Of a stretch of 64,000 bases of DNA, positions 12,172 through 23,945 are shown piece by piece. The notes beneath the pieces were generated by a model. The model saw nothing but the letters and a program-made list of their open reading frames with translations, was not told where the DNA came from and made no database searches. The translations under genes and the position numbers were made by a program. The number at the start of each line of letters is the position of its first letter. Position 1 is the first letter of the stretch. Origin of the DNA: Camarhynchus parvulus (Eukaryota; Chordata; Aves; Passeriformes; Thraupidae); assembly GCF_901933205.1 (NCBI RefSeq), contig NC_044572.1:22158501-22222500 (forward strand). The letters are read 5' to 3'.

Positions 12172-12318
12172 CATAGAAGCATAGAATGGTTTTGGTTGGA
12201 AAAGATCTTAAAGATCATCTTGTTCCAACCCCCTCACTGTGAGTATGGTTGTGACTAGATCAGGATGCTCAAGGCCCCATCGAACCTGTCCAATGCTTCC
12301 AGGGATGGGTAGTGTGGA
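12172..12318 (-). mobile_element. CR1 LINE 3' end (about 147 bases)
   Basis: The plus strand starts with two tail units (catagaag, catagaat) followed by ggttttggttgga, gatcttaaagatcatctt, gttccaaccccct, gatgctcaaggcccca and gcttccagggatggg, the standard antisense order of the avian CR1 3' UTR. The copy is severely 5'-truncated near 12318. It has no coding content. The conserved tail is what CR1 reverse transcriptase recognises when starting a copy. Confidence 0.95.
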
Positions 12319-14939
12319 ACAGGTGTTATATTACAAAGTTTTGTAAAATGCCCACATTCGTGTAAAGTTGTGGCTTGGGTGGCAAGATGAAGTTTTTGAA
12401 TCTTACTGTGAGGATTTTGCATTTACGGATAAGTTCAGTATTTTAAAAAGACCCTAAATAGCAAGAGAACTTATTAGCTGATTTAAGTGGTAACAACTTC
12501 CATTGGCTTCTTACAGTGTCCTAGTGTGGTTGGGGTGATTAGCAAGATCAAGATTACCTTTTTCTTTCTAATAGGTAGATAAGATATTGGATTAGTGAGA
12601 TAGTGTTGATTCTCCTATGACTACATTATAAATATGTAGTTCTGGGAACTTGTCAGGGCATTGTAGCCTGGGCATTGTGATCTGGAGAGTCCACCAGCTT
12701 TATCTTTCCACCAGATCATGTGTCCATATCTTTGAGGATTCTGACATTAGTGTCCGAAAAAATCAGCAACTTGATTAGGGTTAAAACTAACTTTTTTTCC
12801 CCGACCAGATCTAATTTTTTCTGGCCGTATCTATTTCTAATAAGATTCACTCCTTGATCATAGCACAGCTTCATAATTGCTTGTGCTAGCACAAAAAAGT
12901 GGGAGAGCTGTGAATGAGGATGTAGGATCCTTGCAGGGGTGTTGCAGGCCTTGGAACCTTCAGACATCCTTCTCATGTAAACCTCAAGCCACAAACACCT
13001 GGGAAAATGCTTTACTGGACTGACTTGCTCCTATATGGCCATAGACTTGTCCAGATTCCTCACCGAAAGGGGAATGCTTTTCCATCCTTTCACAGGAAGT
13101 CCCACAGAGCCTTATCTTGTAACCTCAAGTGGGGGAATTCGTGCTGCCCAGCTCTGAAGGCTCTGGAGATCACCTAGGTGTCTAGAGCAGCCTAAAAGCC
13201 ATGATGTGTGGTGTCTCAAAGAACAATTTAAATTAAAGATAATATTGAGAGACACCCACATTACAAACATGATAAAACAAATGGTACCAAAATAAGTATT
13301 ATTGTAATGCTTCCATACATCAAAACAGAACTGAGACTATATTCAGCTTTAGTTTGGGTATTTTCTGGCTGTGGGATTAAACTGTATATGCAGAAGTGTG
13401 ATACTCTACAACACTTGGTATGCTACAGTCTGATTCATTACTATAGAAAAATACCCAGGAGAAAGGATCAAATTAGTTTCTATTTTAATATCTATTTGCA
13501 TTTTCCTGGAATAGAAATGAATGTAGATTCACTGCATTGATTGTAATAAGCTATTTTTCATTAGAACGTTTACTGTCAGGAAATTGGTGCTGTTGATTCC
13601 TAAGTATTGTCTCCAACAGCAGGTAATATGGAATATATTTAAAACAATAGGCTTTCAATTATTTATCCATTAAAAACTAAAAAAAAATATTAAACATTAG
13701 GATAAATTGTGTTATAAAATCCTTTCATTTCTAATTCTCTATGCAAATATAGAATAGATATGAGAAAAAGTCAATATGAAAGCTTTTTTTTCAGATCTTT
13801 TGCTATTCAGCCATAGTGCAATAGTTCTTAAGCTAAAAATTATTGCATATAGCTTTTAGATAACTGTGGGATTTTACTAACAGTATCTGTTTATACCTAA
13901 GCTTTTTATTGTGCCTTGAAAGTCTGAGCACATGTAGGTCCTGTTGCAAACATAATACTTCGTAACAATGTATCTGACATAAGAATTTCCGTTCATTTGT
14001 GGTTCTCATAGTCTAGGATCTGGCTGAAACAATAGTGTGAAAGTCTTTTTAGAGATTAAGAAGTAGCTGATTTTACTGGTGAGTGACAGATGAAGTCAAC
14101 CAGGCACAGCAAAAAGCAGGTATCATTTCAGTTTGCAATGGGATTTCTTACATGACTTGAGTGGGTAGGAGATTCCCTGTGAAGCCATAAATTCTTGCAT
14201 GAGAAAGCATAGCCATTGTTAGAAATGCTCTTTTAAAAGGCAGCAATAGCACGTGGGTTTCAGGTTGTGCTTTCTGATGCATCAACTTTTGGTATAAAAT
14301 CTTAGGTATTTTAACACAGTGATTTGACAGGAAGGCAGCTGTGGTACACAGGAAATGACTGAGTGGCCAAAGCCATGAAAATAAAGATATTTAATGATTA
14401 AAACATTTTAAGGTAGACCTCATGAAGTGAAAATTGTTGCTAAATAAACTTTTTCTTCACTGACTTAAATATATCTATTTAAAGAAGAATGATCTTAAGC
14501 CATATATCATCTTAGGACATGTTGACTTGATTATTAACCAAGATACTGTAAAACTATAAAGGTATAGAACACTTATTCTGGCAATAGACATAAATTCTGT
14601 GAGTTTAAAGTTAAATTTTCCAACACTGAAATGCATACACTATTTGTGAAATTTCAAATGGAAATAAGTGGTGGTGAACATGGTAATTTATAATATAATC
14701 AACCCTTCAAACCTGCATATCCAAGAAGAATTAAACAGCTCCCTATTAAAAGGGAATAAGCAACTACTTACAATGAGCCATACTCATGATCTAGTTTTCT
14801 TAACTAACCCTGTAGGTCCATGTTTACCTTTAAAAGATGTTTAGTTTCATTGTTATTTAGCAGAGAACATAAATGTTCTTTAAATTGTGCCTGTGGATAG
14901 TTTTTGTGGATATTTTTCTCTGTGCAGACTCAAAAATTC
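12319..14939. other. Non-coding stretch, nothing identified
   Basis: The sequence is AT-rich throughout with only short chance frames (up to about 92 codons at 12716-12994, minus). No repeat family, RNA gene or splice-flanked conserved frame was recognised. It ends where CR1 ORF2 homology becomes clear near 14940. Confidence 0.55.
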
Positions 14940-16366
14940 TTCTGGAGTGCAGCTTCTAGGGAATGATTGTCACGACTGGACCTTCAAAGATCGTACACTG
15001 ATGGAGTTGGGGATTATGGGAGATATGGGTCAAGTAAGGAGCAAAATTAGACCCCTGAACTACAGGGAAGTAAGCTTTAAGCTCTTCAAGGAGATGATCA
15101 ATGGGATTCCCTGGGAGACCTACTTTGGGGACAAGGAATCAGAACAGAGCTGGCAGATCTTTAAGGAAGTCTTCTATAGAGTATAAGAGCTGGCAACCCA
15201 AAGGAACAAGAAATCAGGCAAGGAAGGCAAGAGATGGGCAAGGCTGAGTAGGGACCTGCTGGTCAGAGCAAAGAGAAAGGAGCAAATGCACAGGCAGTTA
15301 AAGCTAGAATAGGTGGCCTGGGGGGAGTATAGAAGAAAAGTTTGGTTGTGTAAGGATGGGGTGAGGAAGGCCAAGGCAAAGCTGGAGCAAATCCTGGCAA
15401 AGGACACAAAGAATAACAGGAAGGACTTCTACAGATATGTTAAGCGGAAAAGGAAGGTCAGAGAAGGTTTATCTCCTGGTAATGGACGCTAGCAAACTGG
15501 TAACCACGGATGAGAATTCTGCCTCAGTCTTCATTGGTAAACTCTCTTCCCACACCTGTTAACTGGATGGACAGCAGGACGGGGACTGGGGGAGCAAAGT
15601 TCCCCACACCATAAGTAAAGATCAGGTTTGTGACCACCTGAACAATCTGAACAAACATGTCTGTGGGAACCCATGAGATGCATCCCAAAGTCTTGAGAGA
15701 ATTGGTTGATGGAGTTGCCAAGCTACTCTCCGTGATAATCGAAAAGTCACGGCAGTGAGGTGAAGTCCCAGGTGACTGGAAAAAGAGAAATGTTGCCATC
15801 TTCAAAAAGAGTAAAAAGGAGGAACTACTAACTTGTCAACCTCACCTTTATGCCTGGTAAAATCATGTATCAAATCCTCCCAGAAGGTATGCTCAGGGAC
15901 ATGGGACAAGGAGGTGACCCAAGACAGCAGCCACAAGGAGGTGGTCCAAGACAACACTGTGCTCTTGTGGGATCCCACCTGGAACACTTCATCCAGCTCT
16001 GGGATGCCCAGCACAGGAAGGACATGGACCTGTTGGAGCCAGTCCATAGGAGGCCACCAAGATAGTCACAGGGATAAAGCACCTCTCATATGAAAGGCTG
16101 AGAGAGTTGGGATTGTAAATCCTGGAAAATAGAAGGTTATGGGGTGGTCTGATTGTGGATCCAGTACCTGAAGGGAACTTACAAGAGAGATGGAGAAAGT
16201 GATGTGACAAGGTGGAGTGGATTTAAACTGAAAGATAATGAGCTTAAATTAGATATTAGGAAGAAATTCTTTACAATGAGGGTGGCGAGGCACGGGATCA
16301 GAGGAGTTAGAGCTAGATGATCTTTTAAATTTTCTTGCAACCCAAACCATTCTGGGATTCTAGGAT
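14940..16366 (+). mobile_element. CR1 LINE, long copy with internal deletion in reverse transcriptase
   Basis: The plus strand carries the region between endonuclease and reverse transcriptase of CR1 ORF2. It reads VSFKLFKEMINGIPWET, then EQSWQIFKEVFYR (ending near 15180), then after a stop KKSGKEGKR, KDGVRKAKAKLEQILAKDTK and DFYRYVKRKRKV. It continues with many stops through the pre-RT linker (gtgaagtcccaggtgactgg) to about 15950. There it jumps to the 3' part of the element: ggatcccacctgga, ccagctctgggatgccc, aaggacatggacctgttgga, gctgagagagttggg and ggaagaaattctttacaatg. It ends in a degenerate tail (attctgggattctagga). The core RT motifs (SGVPQGS, FADD) are deleted. It abuts an inverted CR1 at 16367. 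Confidence 0.95.
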
Positions 16367-16640
16367 TAAAAATCATCTGGTCCAACCCCCCTTCCATGGG
16401 CAGGAACATCTTTCAGTTGAACAGGTTGCTCAGAGCCCCATTCCATCTGGCCTTGAACATTTAAAGGAATGACTTCTCTGGGCAACCTAATCCAGGGTCT
16501 CATCCTCTTCATTGTAAAGAATTTCTTCTCTATGTCTAACATAAATTTACCCTCTTTCAGTTCAAAACCATTGCCTATTGTCACAGCTTTTTTTGATGCT
16601 TTATTAAAAGGACTCCAGTCACGAAGGAATGCACTAACTG
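16367..16640 (-). mobile_element. CR1 LINE 3' end, inverted and tail-to-tail with the preceding copy
   Basis: The plus strand reads as the antisense of a CR1 3' end: aatcatctggtccaaccccc, ccatgggcaggaaca, aggttgctcagagcccca, tctggccttgaaca, acttctctgggcaacc, attgtaaagaatttcttc, taccctctttcagttcaaaa. Homology fades after the poly-T-interrupted stretch near 16590 and I place the truncated 5' edge at about 16640. Its tail meets the tail of the plus-strand CR1 with no gap, so the pair forms a large imperfect inverted repeat. Confidence 0.9.
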
Positions 16641-19600
16641 TTCTTGCTTGTATGTACTTTCCTTCTGTACAAGTTTCCCATATCTCAGGGACTCTGCTTT
16701 TGCAAGTCTAGGCTAAAACACCTGTCTACTTTTGAGAGGCATTTTAAACTTTGTGGGTTTCAGTCACTGGGATCAAAGTTGGACAAATCTAACCTCACTT
16801 GCAAAGTGATCATGTTATTGTCTTAAGCTATTCCCATTTGAATGGATAATCATTAATATTTAACAGACTTCCCTGATCCCAACCCTTGAAGATATGTGAC
16901 ACTGATATGTCACTGACATGTGCAGTGAGGCACTAAATGACACAATTTCTTTGTGAGAACAGCTAGAATTCAGAAGGTTTATAAAGAAAGTGTTTCAAAT
17001 CCTGATAGAAAGCTGAGACCTAGTATTTCAGGGAAAAAATTCTAGTAGGAAAAAACCCATAAAAATTAGGTCAAATGGAAAATGGCTTTTTTTCAGTATA
17101 ATGAGATTTTTTTTTCCTGCTAATTAGAAAGTAAAGAGGAGGCATCAGATGTAGGACATATTAAATTCCAATCAAGACACCAATGTTGTGGCACATAGGA
17201 TGAAAATAATTGGTTAAATGAAAACTAGGGAAAAAATCATATCCGAGGACCAAATGGGTTCATAAAAAGAAGATGGAACAGCTACCTATTACTTGTGTCA
17301 TGGTATTGCTAAATGCTCAGTTCTTGAGGTAGTGATGAACACTGTATAAAATAATGAACAAAAATAGTTTAAGTCTTCAGATATTTATATCTGGTGATTT
17401 CCAGTGTGTCTCAGTCATCATTATCCCATGTAACTGATGCTTTACTGCATACCTTCTTTTTATCACAGTTCTCTGGCTGTTCAGCTACGTGTGGGAATAT
17501 AGCAGTATCACATATAAATACTTATATATATATATATTTGTATGTGTGTACATGTGTGACAAAATATTTCTGGTGGCTGAAAGGGAAAAAACCTTTAAGC
17601 AGAAAGAAAATATGCAGAATAAAGAAGAGCTGCTGATGAGGTAGAGCTACTAAAAAGGTAGAGGAACTTGAAACACAGAATAAAGGTTAGAATAAAGAAG
17701 AGACAGTTAATACTTAAAAGCATATAAATTTTACTTGGAAGACACAAGTTTTAATTGCTGTAGACCAAGTCTCCTTGTGCTTCTGTTTGCCAATTTGTAA
17801 ACTGGAAATATTTAGTGACCACTTTGGTACAGTCCCTTGAATATTACTTATTAAAAAGAAAAGAACAAGTTTGTAATGTCTTGTTCATAAAAGACTATTT
17901 CTCCAAGAGGAGAAATTGTAAGAGCACAGGGCATGTAGAAAGATGGCTAATGAGTTAGGTGGGTAACAATATCGAAGATCTATTAAAGAGACATGGAGAA
18001 CAAGATCATAAAAAAGTCAAGAGAAGGGAGAAAATAAGAAAAATAAAAGAAAATTAAAAAAGAAAAACTGGGAAATAGACAATGCAGAAAAGGAGATTGA
18101 ACACTAAAAACAAAAGAAGGAATAGGGAAAGGTCAAAACACATCTTCTTAGCTGGTTTATTTTATTTAGACTATTCACATTTTTTCCAAGCTGCCTTCCT
18201 AGTCTGCTTTCTGCAGCTGATTTAGTGTAGAGTCTGGTCCTTCCAACAGTTACAGTTTTTCTATTCACTCTCCCAGCAGCAAATGCTTCTAAAAATGCTT
18301 CACCTCTAAAGATCCACTACAGGCTATGCTTTTCCTCTGAAATGTGCCATGAGATCAGGACTGAGTAAAGCTGTATAGAAAAATGCTCACCCCTGTGGCC
18401 TGCTTGAGGCATGTTAGCTTGTAAAATTTGCATATAACACAGAAACTGCAAGAATTTCATGTTCCTCTGTAATAGCAACAGGGTTGTCAAGAAAAATAAA
18501 GCATTAGAATAAGTGAAAATTGCTTTATTCTTTTCCTGTGAAAATGTTAGGTCAGTCAAAAATATTTGCCATTAATAAAACTTCTTCACACTTCCATCAG
18601 TTCAAAGTTCATGTTGGGTTGCACAGGATCTACCCTGTGGCATTTACACTCTGTTAAATATGTAGAAATGTCTACCCTCAGCCTCCCACTGTGCTGTCAT
18701 TTAGGCTTCATGAGGTTAGAAAATTCAGTCTTTCTCCACAAATTAATCCTACTGGCTCTGTAAGGTCTTCTGGATACTTATTGTCAACAAATTTCTTGGA
18801 AGGGCATGTTCAATTCCTGCCTTGCCACTTCATCTTCCCTGCCTTAAAAGCTTTCTTAAAAGCTTTCCTTGGAGTGACATCACATTTTAGATTTAAATCT
18901 GAATCCGTTCGATACTGTTTGATCTGTGTATTGCCTGTACATTGTCATGGTCCCCCGTACCTCCCCTTTTGTCTTGTCTTTATGAAGTCTTTAAATTTTT
19001 ACTATCATCAGAATAGGCTTTTTCAAAGCTCTGCTCTTAAAAATAGGGATTTTTTTCAGTGTTGCCTCTAATTTTCCCTGTCATATTTGGCCTCTCATCT
19101 TTAAATATCCTTTTCCTTAATCCTATTTTTTGTTATACAGCCACAAGGTCCTCAAGCCTTCCCTCTTTGTATCATAGAGATATATTATCTCATTTATCAT
19201 GCACCTCACACAAATATTGAAATTCCAATAAATTGCAGTCCTGTATTTAATCTGCTGCCTTTAATTTGTGCATGAAATACAGCTTTAAGTGTGTCAGGCA
19301 ATATGTCATCTGCTCTCAGTTTGTAGTTCATTAAGGATCTCCTTTGTTCTTTAGATATGCTACTGCCACATCTTTTCATTGGACACAAATGTCAAATTCA
19401 TTTGTCTTTTCCTAATGAATTCTCAGTGTATTTTCATTGCAAATTTTTGAATCCCAGAGTGTTATGTATCTCAAACAGCCAGGCCAACTGGTTAGAGCCA
19501 GAAAATCTCTCAGAAAAGGTCTAGTTCTGCAAAGGAGCTGAGCATTATTAGGCTGTGCCTAGTAAAGGTGCTGGGATCTGTGTCTTGCAGGACATGTGGG

Positions 19601-22600
19601 CATAACATGTTCCAAAAATTCTCACAAAAAATGCAGCCTGTCAAGTTTTGTAGACTATATAAGCTTCTAAACCACTTTTGATGGTTAGCTCAAATGTTCT
19701 ACAAGGTATTTTACTTGGAACATTGTTAATAGGTCAGAACTCAGTAGCTTGAGGCACAGCAGAAACCCTGAGCAAGCCCTGCTTGGGTATCTGACGTGTG
19801 AAGATGGGGGTAAAGAGTAATATGAGAAGCACCAGGAGGCAAGAGAGGATGGTGAGCAACATGAGAAACAGCAGCATGGGGAGGAAATCTCAACAGAAGC
19901 ACAACATGAATGCATAACAAAGGGCAAGCTAAACTACAGAGCTTTCATCAGGCAAAACTCATCTGAGGAACACCTGATGAAAATAAGATACAGCTCTCTC
20001 ACAGGCAACTATTTTTTTAACATAATGTCTAGAATACCATGAAAACAGATAAATTGTAAAACCTATTAAAAAAAAAAAGGAAGAAAATCCTTACATTTTT
20101 TCCACAATAGTGGAGAGAAAATATACATGAGGAGGGAAGTCTTGGAAGCCCTTGCAAATTTTGACTGCCAGCTAGACAGTCAGAGGGAAACAGGAGACAG
20201 GGACTGCCTCTCAGCTATCTCTGACAGACACAGACCTGTCTCATGTAAAGTTAACACACCCAAAATTTCATAAGGACCTTGCTGATTTAGATCGATGGAT
20301 GAAAGAAATATTGTATATCTTTCCAAGATACACAATTCTTATAAAGGCTAGATGTGAGAAAGGGTGTATGTTGCCACACATGTAAAAAAAGTGATTAAGT
20401 GATTGATATTCTTGCAAAATAGTATCTTGATGGCCAGTGGGATATTATACAGTCAGTTACCCGTTGCCTTTTACAAATGCTGCAGGAAATTCCAGAATTT
20501 TCCCCTTTGTTCATCTAGAAATTTAATTTTGTATCAGAAACCTATAATCATGCTCTAATCATGTTCTCTATTTGCAAATGTTTCAAATTGGGGGAAAAGA
20601 AGTGTGATCAGGATTTGCATTTTTTAAGGTCACCTTTTCTGTTCTAGATCTGTAATTGTTCATCATTCCTAATTACAGACTGTAAACTATGCCTATTTTA
20701 TTCACAAAAACACATGTTCTGTTCAATTGAATTGCACATTTTTGGGACTGTAACCCCTAATCAGTAAATGAATGTTAATTTTTCATGCTCAATAACTTAT
20801 TTCTCTTTTTGAGTTTCTGGTTCTTCTCACAAAATATTCATGCAGTCTGTACTGAAGCTTTTACTTCAGTGTGAGACATCCTCTATTAACTGTGTAGAAG
20901 ATTGAGAAGACACATTCCTTGGCAGACCTTTACCCTAAATTCCTGTGTTTTGAGCAGTATGTAGGAATCAGAGAATTTTTTTCTTAAACTTGATCTAAAT
21001 TGCAGCATTTTGAGATTTCTGAAGGCACTTCAGATCAATAAGATATAGGTTTTAAAAATGCATTTTAGTGCAACAAGATTACCCTGAAAATTTGCTTTAG
21101 GTTTAAAGCTATAGCTTTCCCTTTGATCTCTTCTAAGTATCTGAGACTCAGTGTATGGGTGAACACAGATGCTGCTTGAATATTTTTGAAGTTAAATATT
21201 TATTGGATGAGGAAATTAACCAAGTTGTGGCACTAAAATTAACAGTGTAATGTACTTTTAAATAAACTGAGCTATCAAACTGCTTTTTTATGAAATTGGG
21301 CTAGTCTAGAAAAAATGAAACATCATGTAATTTTCATCAGGGAGCAATGAGGGAAAAGGCACATGTCTTTCCCTGGAAAGTAGCTGTTAATTATTTTGCC
21401 TCTTTGTGGTATGTTTATAAAATGTACTCTGGGCAAGTGCAAGCTCTCTTTGAGCTGACCTGAATTTGTGCAACTTCAGAGATAAATCTAATAATTACTG
21501 GCAGGAGAGTTTATCTCAGTTTGTTAGCTTGAGTTTGGAGCTGCACTACAGTGGTTGCATGGGATTGTTTTGGCTCACAAGAAATTCAGATAAGGTAGTG
21601 GCTCTCTTCTTGGACAGTAACATCAGATACCTTGGTGGTGTATCTATACACCAAGAAATGTTTAAAATCTCTGAAATAACACATCCTACAGGAAAACTGA
21701 ATCTATGGCATTTTTGAATGCTGTGTTTATATGACTGAAACACTAAATTAACATAATATGGTGAACATAACCTTAAGAGGGTGTGTTCCTAAATAGAACC
21801 TTTCCTTTTCAAGAGCATTAGATGGCCCTACAGGTAGCAGTTAGAGAGGAGCTATGGGTCGCCTGATGTGACCCTTTTACATACGTGCAAATATGGCTTC
21901 CACAAAATACAGAGAACTATGCTTTTTGAAAATTATTACTTCTGGAAAATTTACAGATTTGGTTACACTACATTGATGACAGTTATATCTATCCAACATT
22001 TAATACATCTAGTGTGCTTAAGCACTGCTCAGCTTTTAGAAAATTAGGATACAGAGGATGTGGTTTAGGTCAAAGCTTTGACTGCATTGCAAAGAAAATC
22101 ATCACAATTCTACAAATGACATACAACATTTGTCTAGAATTCAGTGCACAAATCTGTCATAATGAACTGGTTTGGGTAATAAAAGTTGAAAAGATACTGC
22201 TCTAATTGTACTAGTAATTAGTGCTAACGTATTTATTAAATAAATTCAGTAACATAATGGTGATAAAAATTAATAGAAATAATTATGATTGTTTTCATTC
22301 ATGTGACCTCATTTGCTTTCACTAATGCTAAGGTCTAGAGAATGATACAGTGAATCTCACAATTTAACTCACACAGAAGTGCTGACAGAATTTTATCTGT
22401 CTTTATAATGCAATTATTTCCTTTTTGAAACTCTGAATTCACCACCAGTGAGAAAATTAACATAAAATTTAGCATTCTGCTATCATTTACTATGGCAAAC
22501 AGCCACAGTTCCACATTTGTATGTCTGTAATTCTGAAATGTCAGCTTAGACGTTTTTTCTTCTGCCCTATGCTCCTTGAATAATAAAAATATTGGTATTA

Positions 22601-23649
22601 ATATACTGGTCTCACTAAAAGTGCCATATTTTTCAGCTAACATGAGTCACTGACTTTTATACACTGGACATCATATAGCTCTAGAAATCAATTTATATGA
22701 CAAATTAGCTGTCATTCAAGTAAAAATAAATCTTGCCAGAAATGCCTTCCATGCTCTTGTCCATGTTGACAAGTAATGTGACAGACATGACAGATAATGT
22801 GGGTTCCCATTAGATTTGGATGATGTAGTTGTATCTAATCTTTCAACTTTCTTCAGTAATTTTATCCTGCATTCAAATCAGGTTTTACTGTCTCCTCAAT
22901 ATCCACAGCTGCCAGCCTTTGGTCCCTGAAGTCCAAGAGTTACTGTCTGAAGTCAAGAATTACTGGCAACTCTAAGATAAATCCTAACCTTCATAGAAAA
23001 ATTGCACCTGGCTTTACCCAAGGCATGGCAAGAGAAGCCCTGAGCACCCATGGGTCAGATAGGCACTTTGTGTGGGAAAATTGCAGTGAGATTGTACTAC
23101 TCTTGGTGAAATAAATGTTAAGGTGTGTCTACAGCTGTCCTACATCTTCTAGACTCTTCAGAGAATAGAGCTTTGCTGGACATCCTTGTTTGGATTATAT
23201 TTCTATTTTCATAGTGAATTTCACTCAACAATATTAAATGGTGTCAGTGAGAACACTGGGAAAAATATGTCCTTTAACAGTCAAAAATCATTAGTCAGAT
23301 ATCAAGATACCCTCCCTGTCAGCGTGGTACAGGAATCAGCAGAGAACAGACCTGTCTCTATAAGTGGTAGACAATCTAATGTCAGAGGCTTCCATTATGA
23401 TGATACAGTTGAAGCATGGCCAGAAATTTCTCAAACCTGGGTTTAATCCATCTTGTTTACCTGGATAGTAAAAGAAATGGCCAGGACTCAATTTGGAGAT
23501 TAGCAGCTTATGTGAATTGGTACAAAACATCAATTAAAACTATTTATCTTTAGGAAAGTTGAATAAAATATCAAATATTTTAAGGCATAGGCCAGAAGAA
23601 GTAGCTGAAGCATTAGAACAAACAATGAAGTGGACGGTCTACAAGTTTT
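16641..23649. other. Non-coding stretch with minor simple repeats
   Basis: No gene was recognised. Contents worth noting are a TA/TG microsatellite at 17523-17559, a purine- and A-rich tract around 17990-18130, and a 12-base perfect tandem duplication (cttaaaagcttt) at 18843-18866. The longest frame is 126 codons at 18691-19071 (plus); it is rich in F, L and S, spans the duplication and has no recognisable domain. Composition stays AT-rich to the end, where an old CR1-like fragment starts. Confidence 0.5.
17523..17559. repeat. TA microsatellite running into TG-rich tract
   Basis: A run of alternating T and A (17523-17537) is followed by tgtatgtgtgtacatgtgtg. Both parts are simple sequence and probably length-variable between individuals. 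Confidence 0.9.
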
Positions 23650-23945
23650 TTAAATAGATTAATGCAGAAAGTCAGTATGGATTCATAAAAATAAATCATG
23701 TCAAGCTAACTTGAATTCTGCCTTTGATGAGATAATAAGCCTCATAGAAAAGAGGAATAAAGAGGACATATCACTTGACTTCAGCAGAGCATTTGACATT
23801 ACTACACATCAGAAAAAAGTGATGTGGTTAATGCTTTTGAAATTGTTAGACAGATGGCTGACTAACCACAATTGAAGAGTAATTATTAATGCAGTTCAGG
23901 CAAACTGCATTCAAGGGTTGGTGCTTTATCTAGCATTAAACAGAT
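23650..23945 (+). mobile_element. Old CR1-like LINE fragment (reverse transcriptase N-terminal part)
   Basis: Translating the plus strand with frame changes gives a decayed reverse-transcriptase segment: a QYGFIKINHVKLT-like start near 23671 (cagtatggattcataaa), then NSAFDEIISLIEKRN, ISLDFSRAFDITTHQ near 23770-23815 and LLDRWLTNHN near 23845. This is the same block as VYLDFSKAFDTVSH in the younger CR1s here, but far more diverged and AT-richer. No tail is present, so it is an internal relic. It could belong to an ancient CR1 subfamily or a related LINE. Confidence 0.78.

Noticed and set aside
18691..19071. 126-codon plus-strand frame with a repeated KAFLKAFL element
   Set aside because: The repeat comes from a simple 12-base DNA duplication at 18843-18866, and the rest is low-complexity F/L/S sequence.
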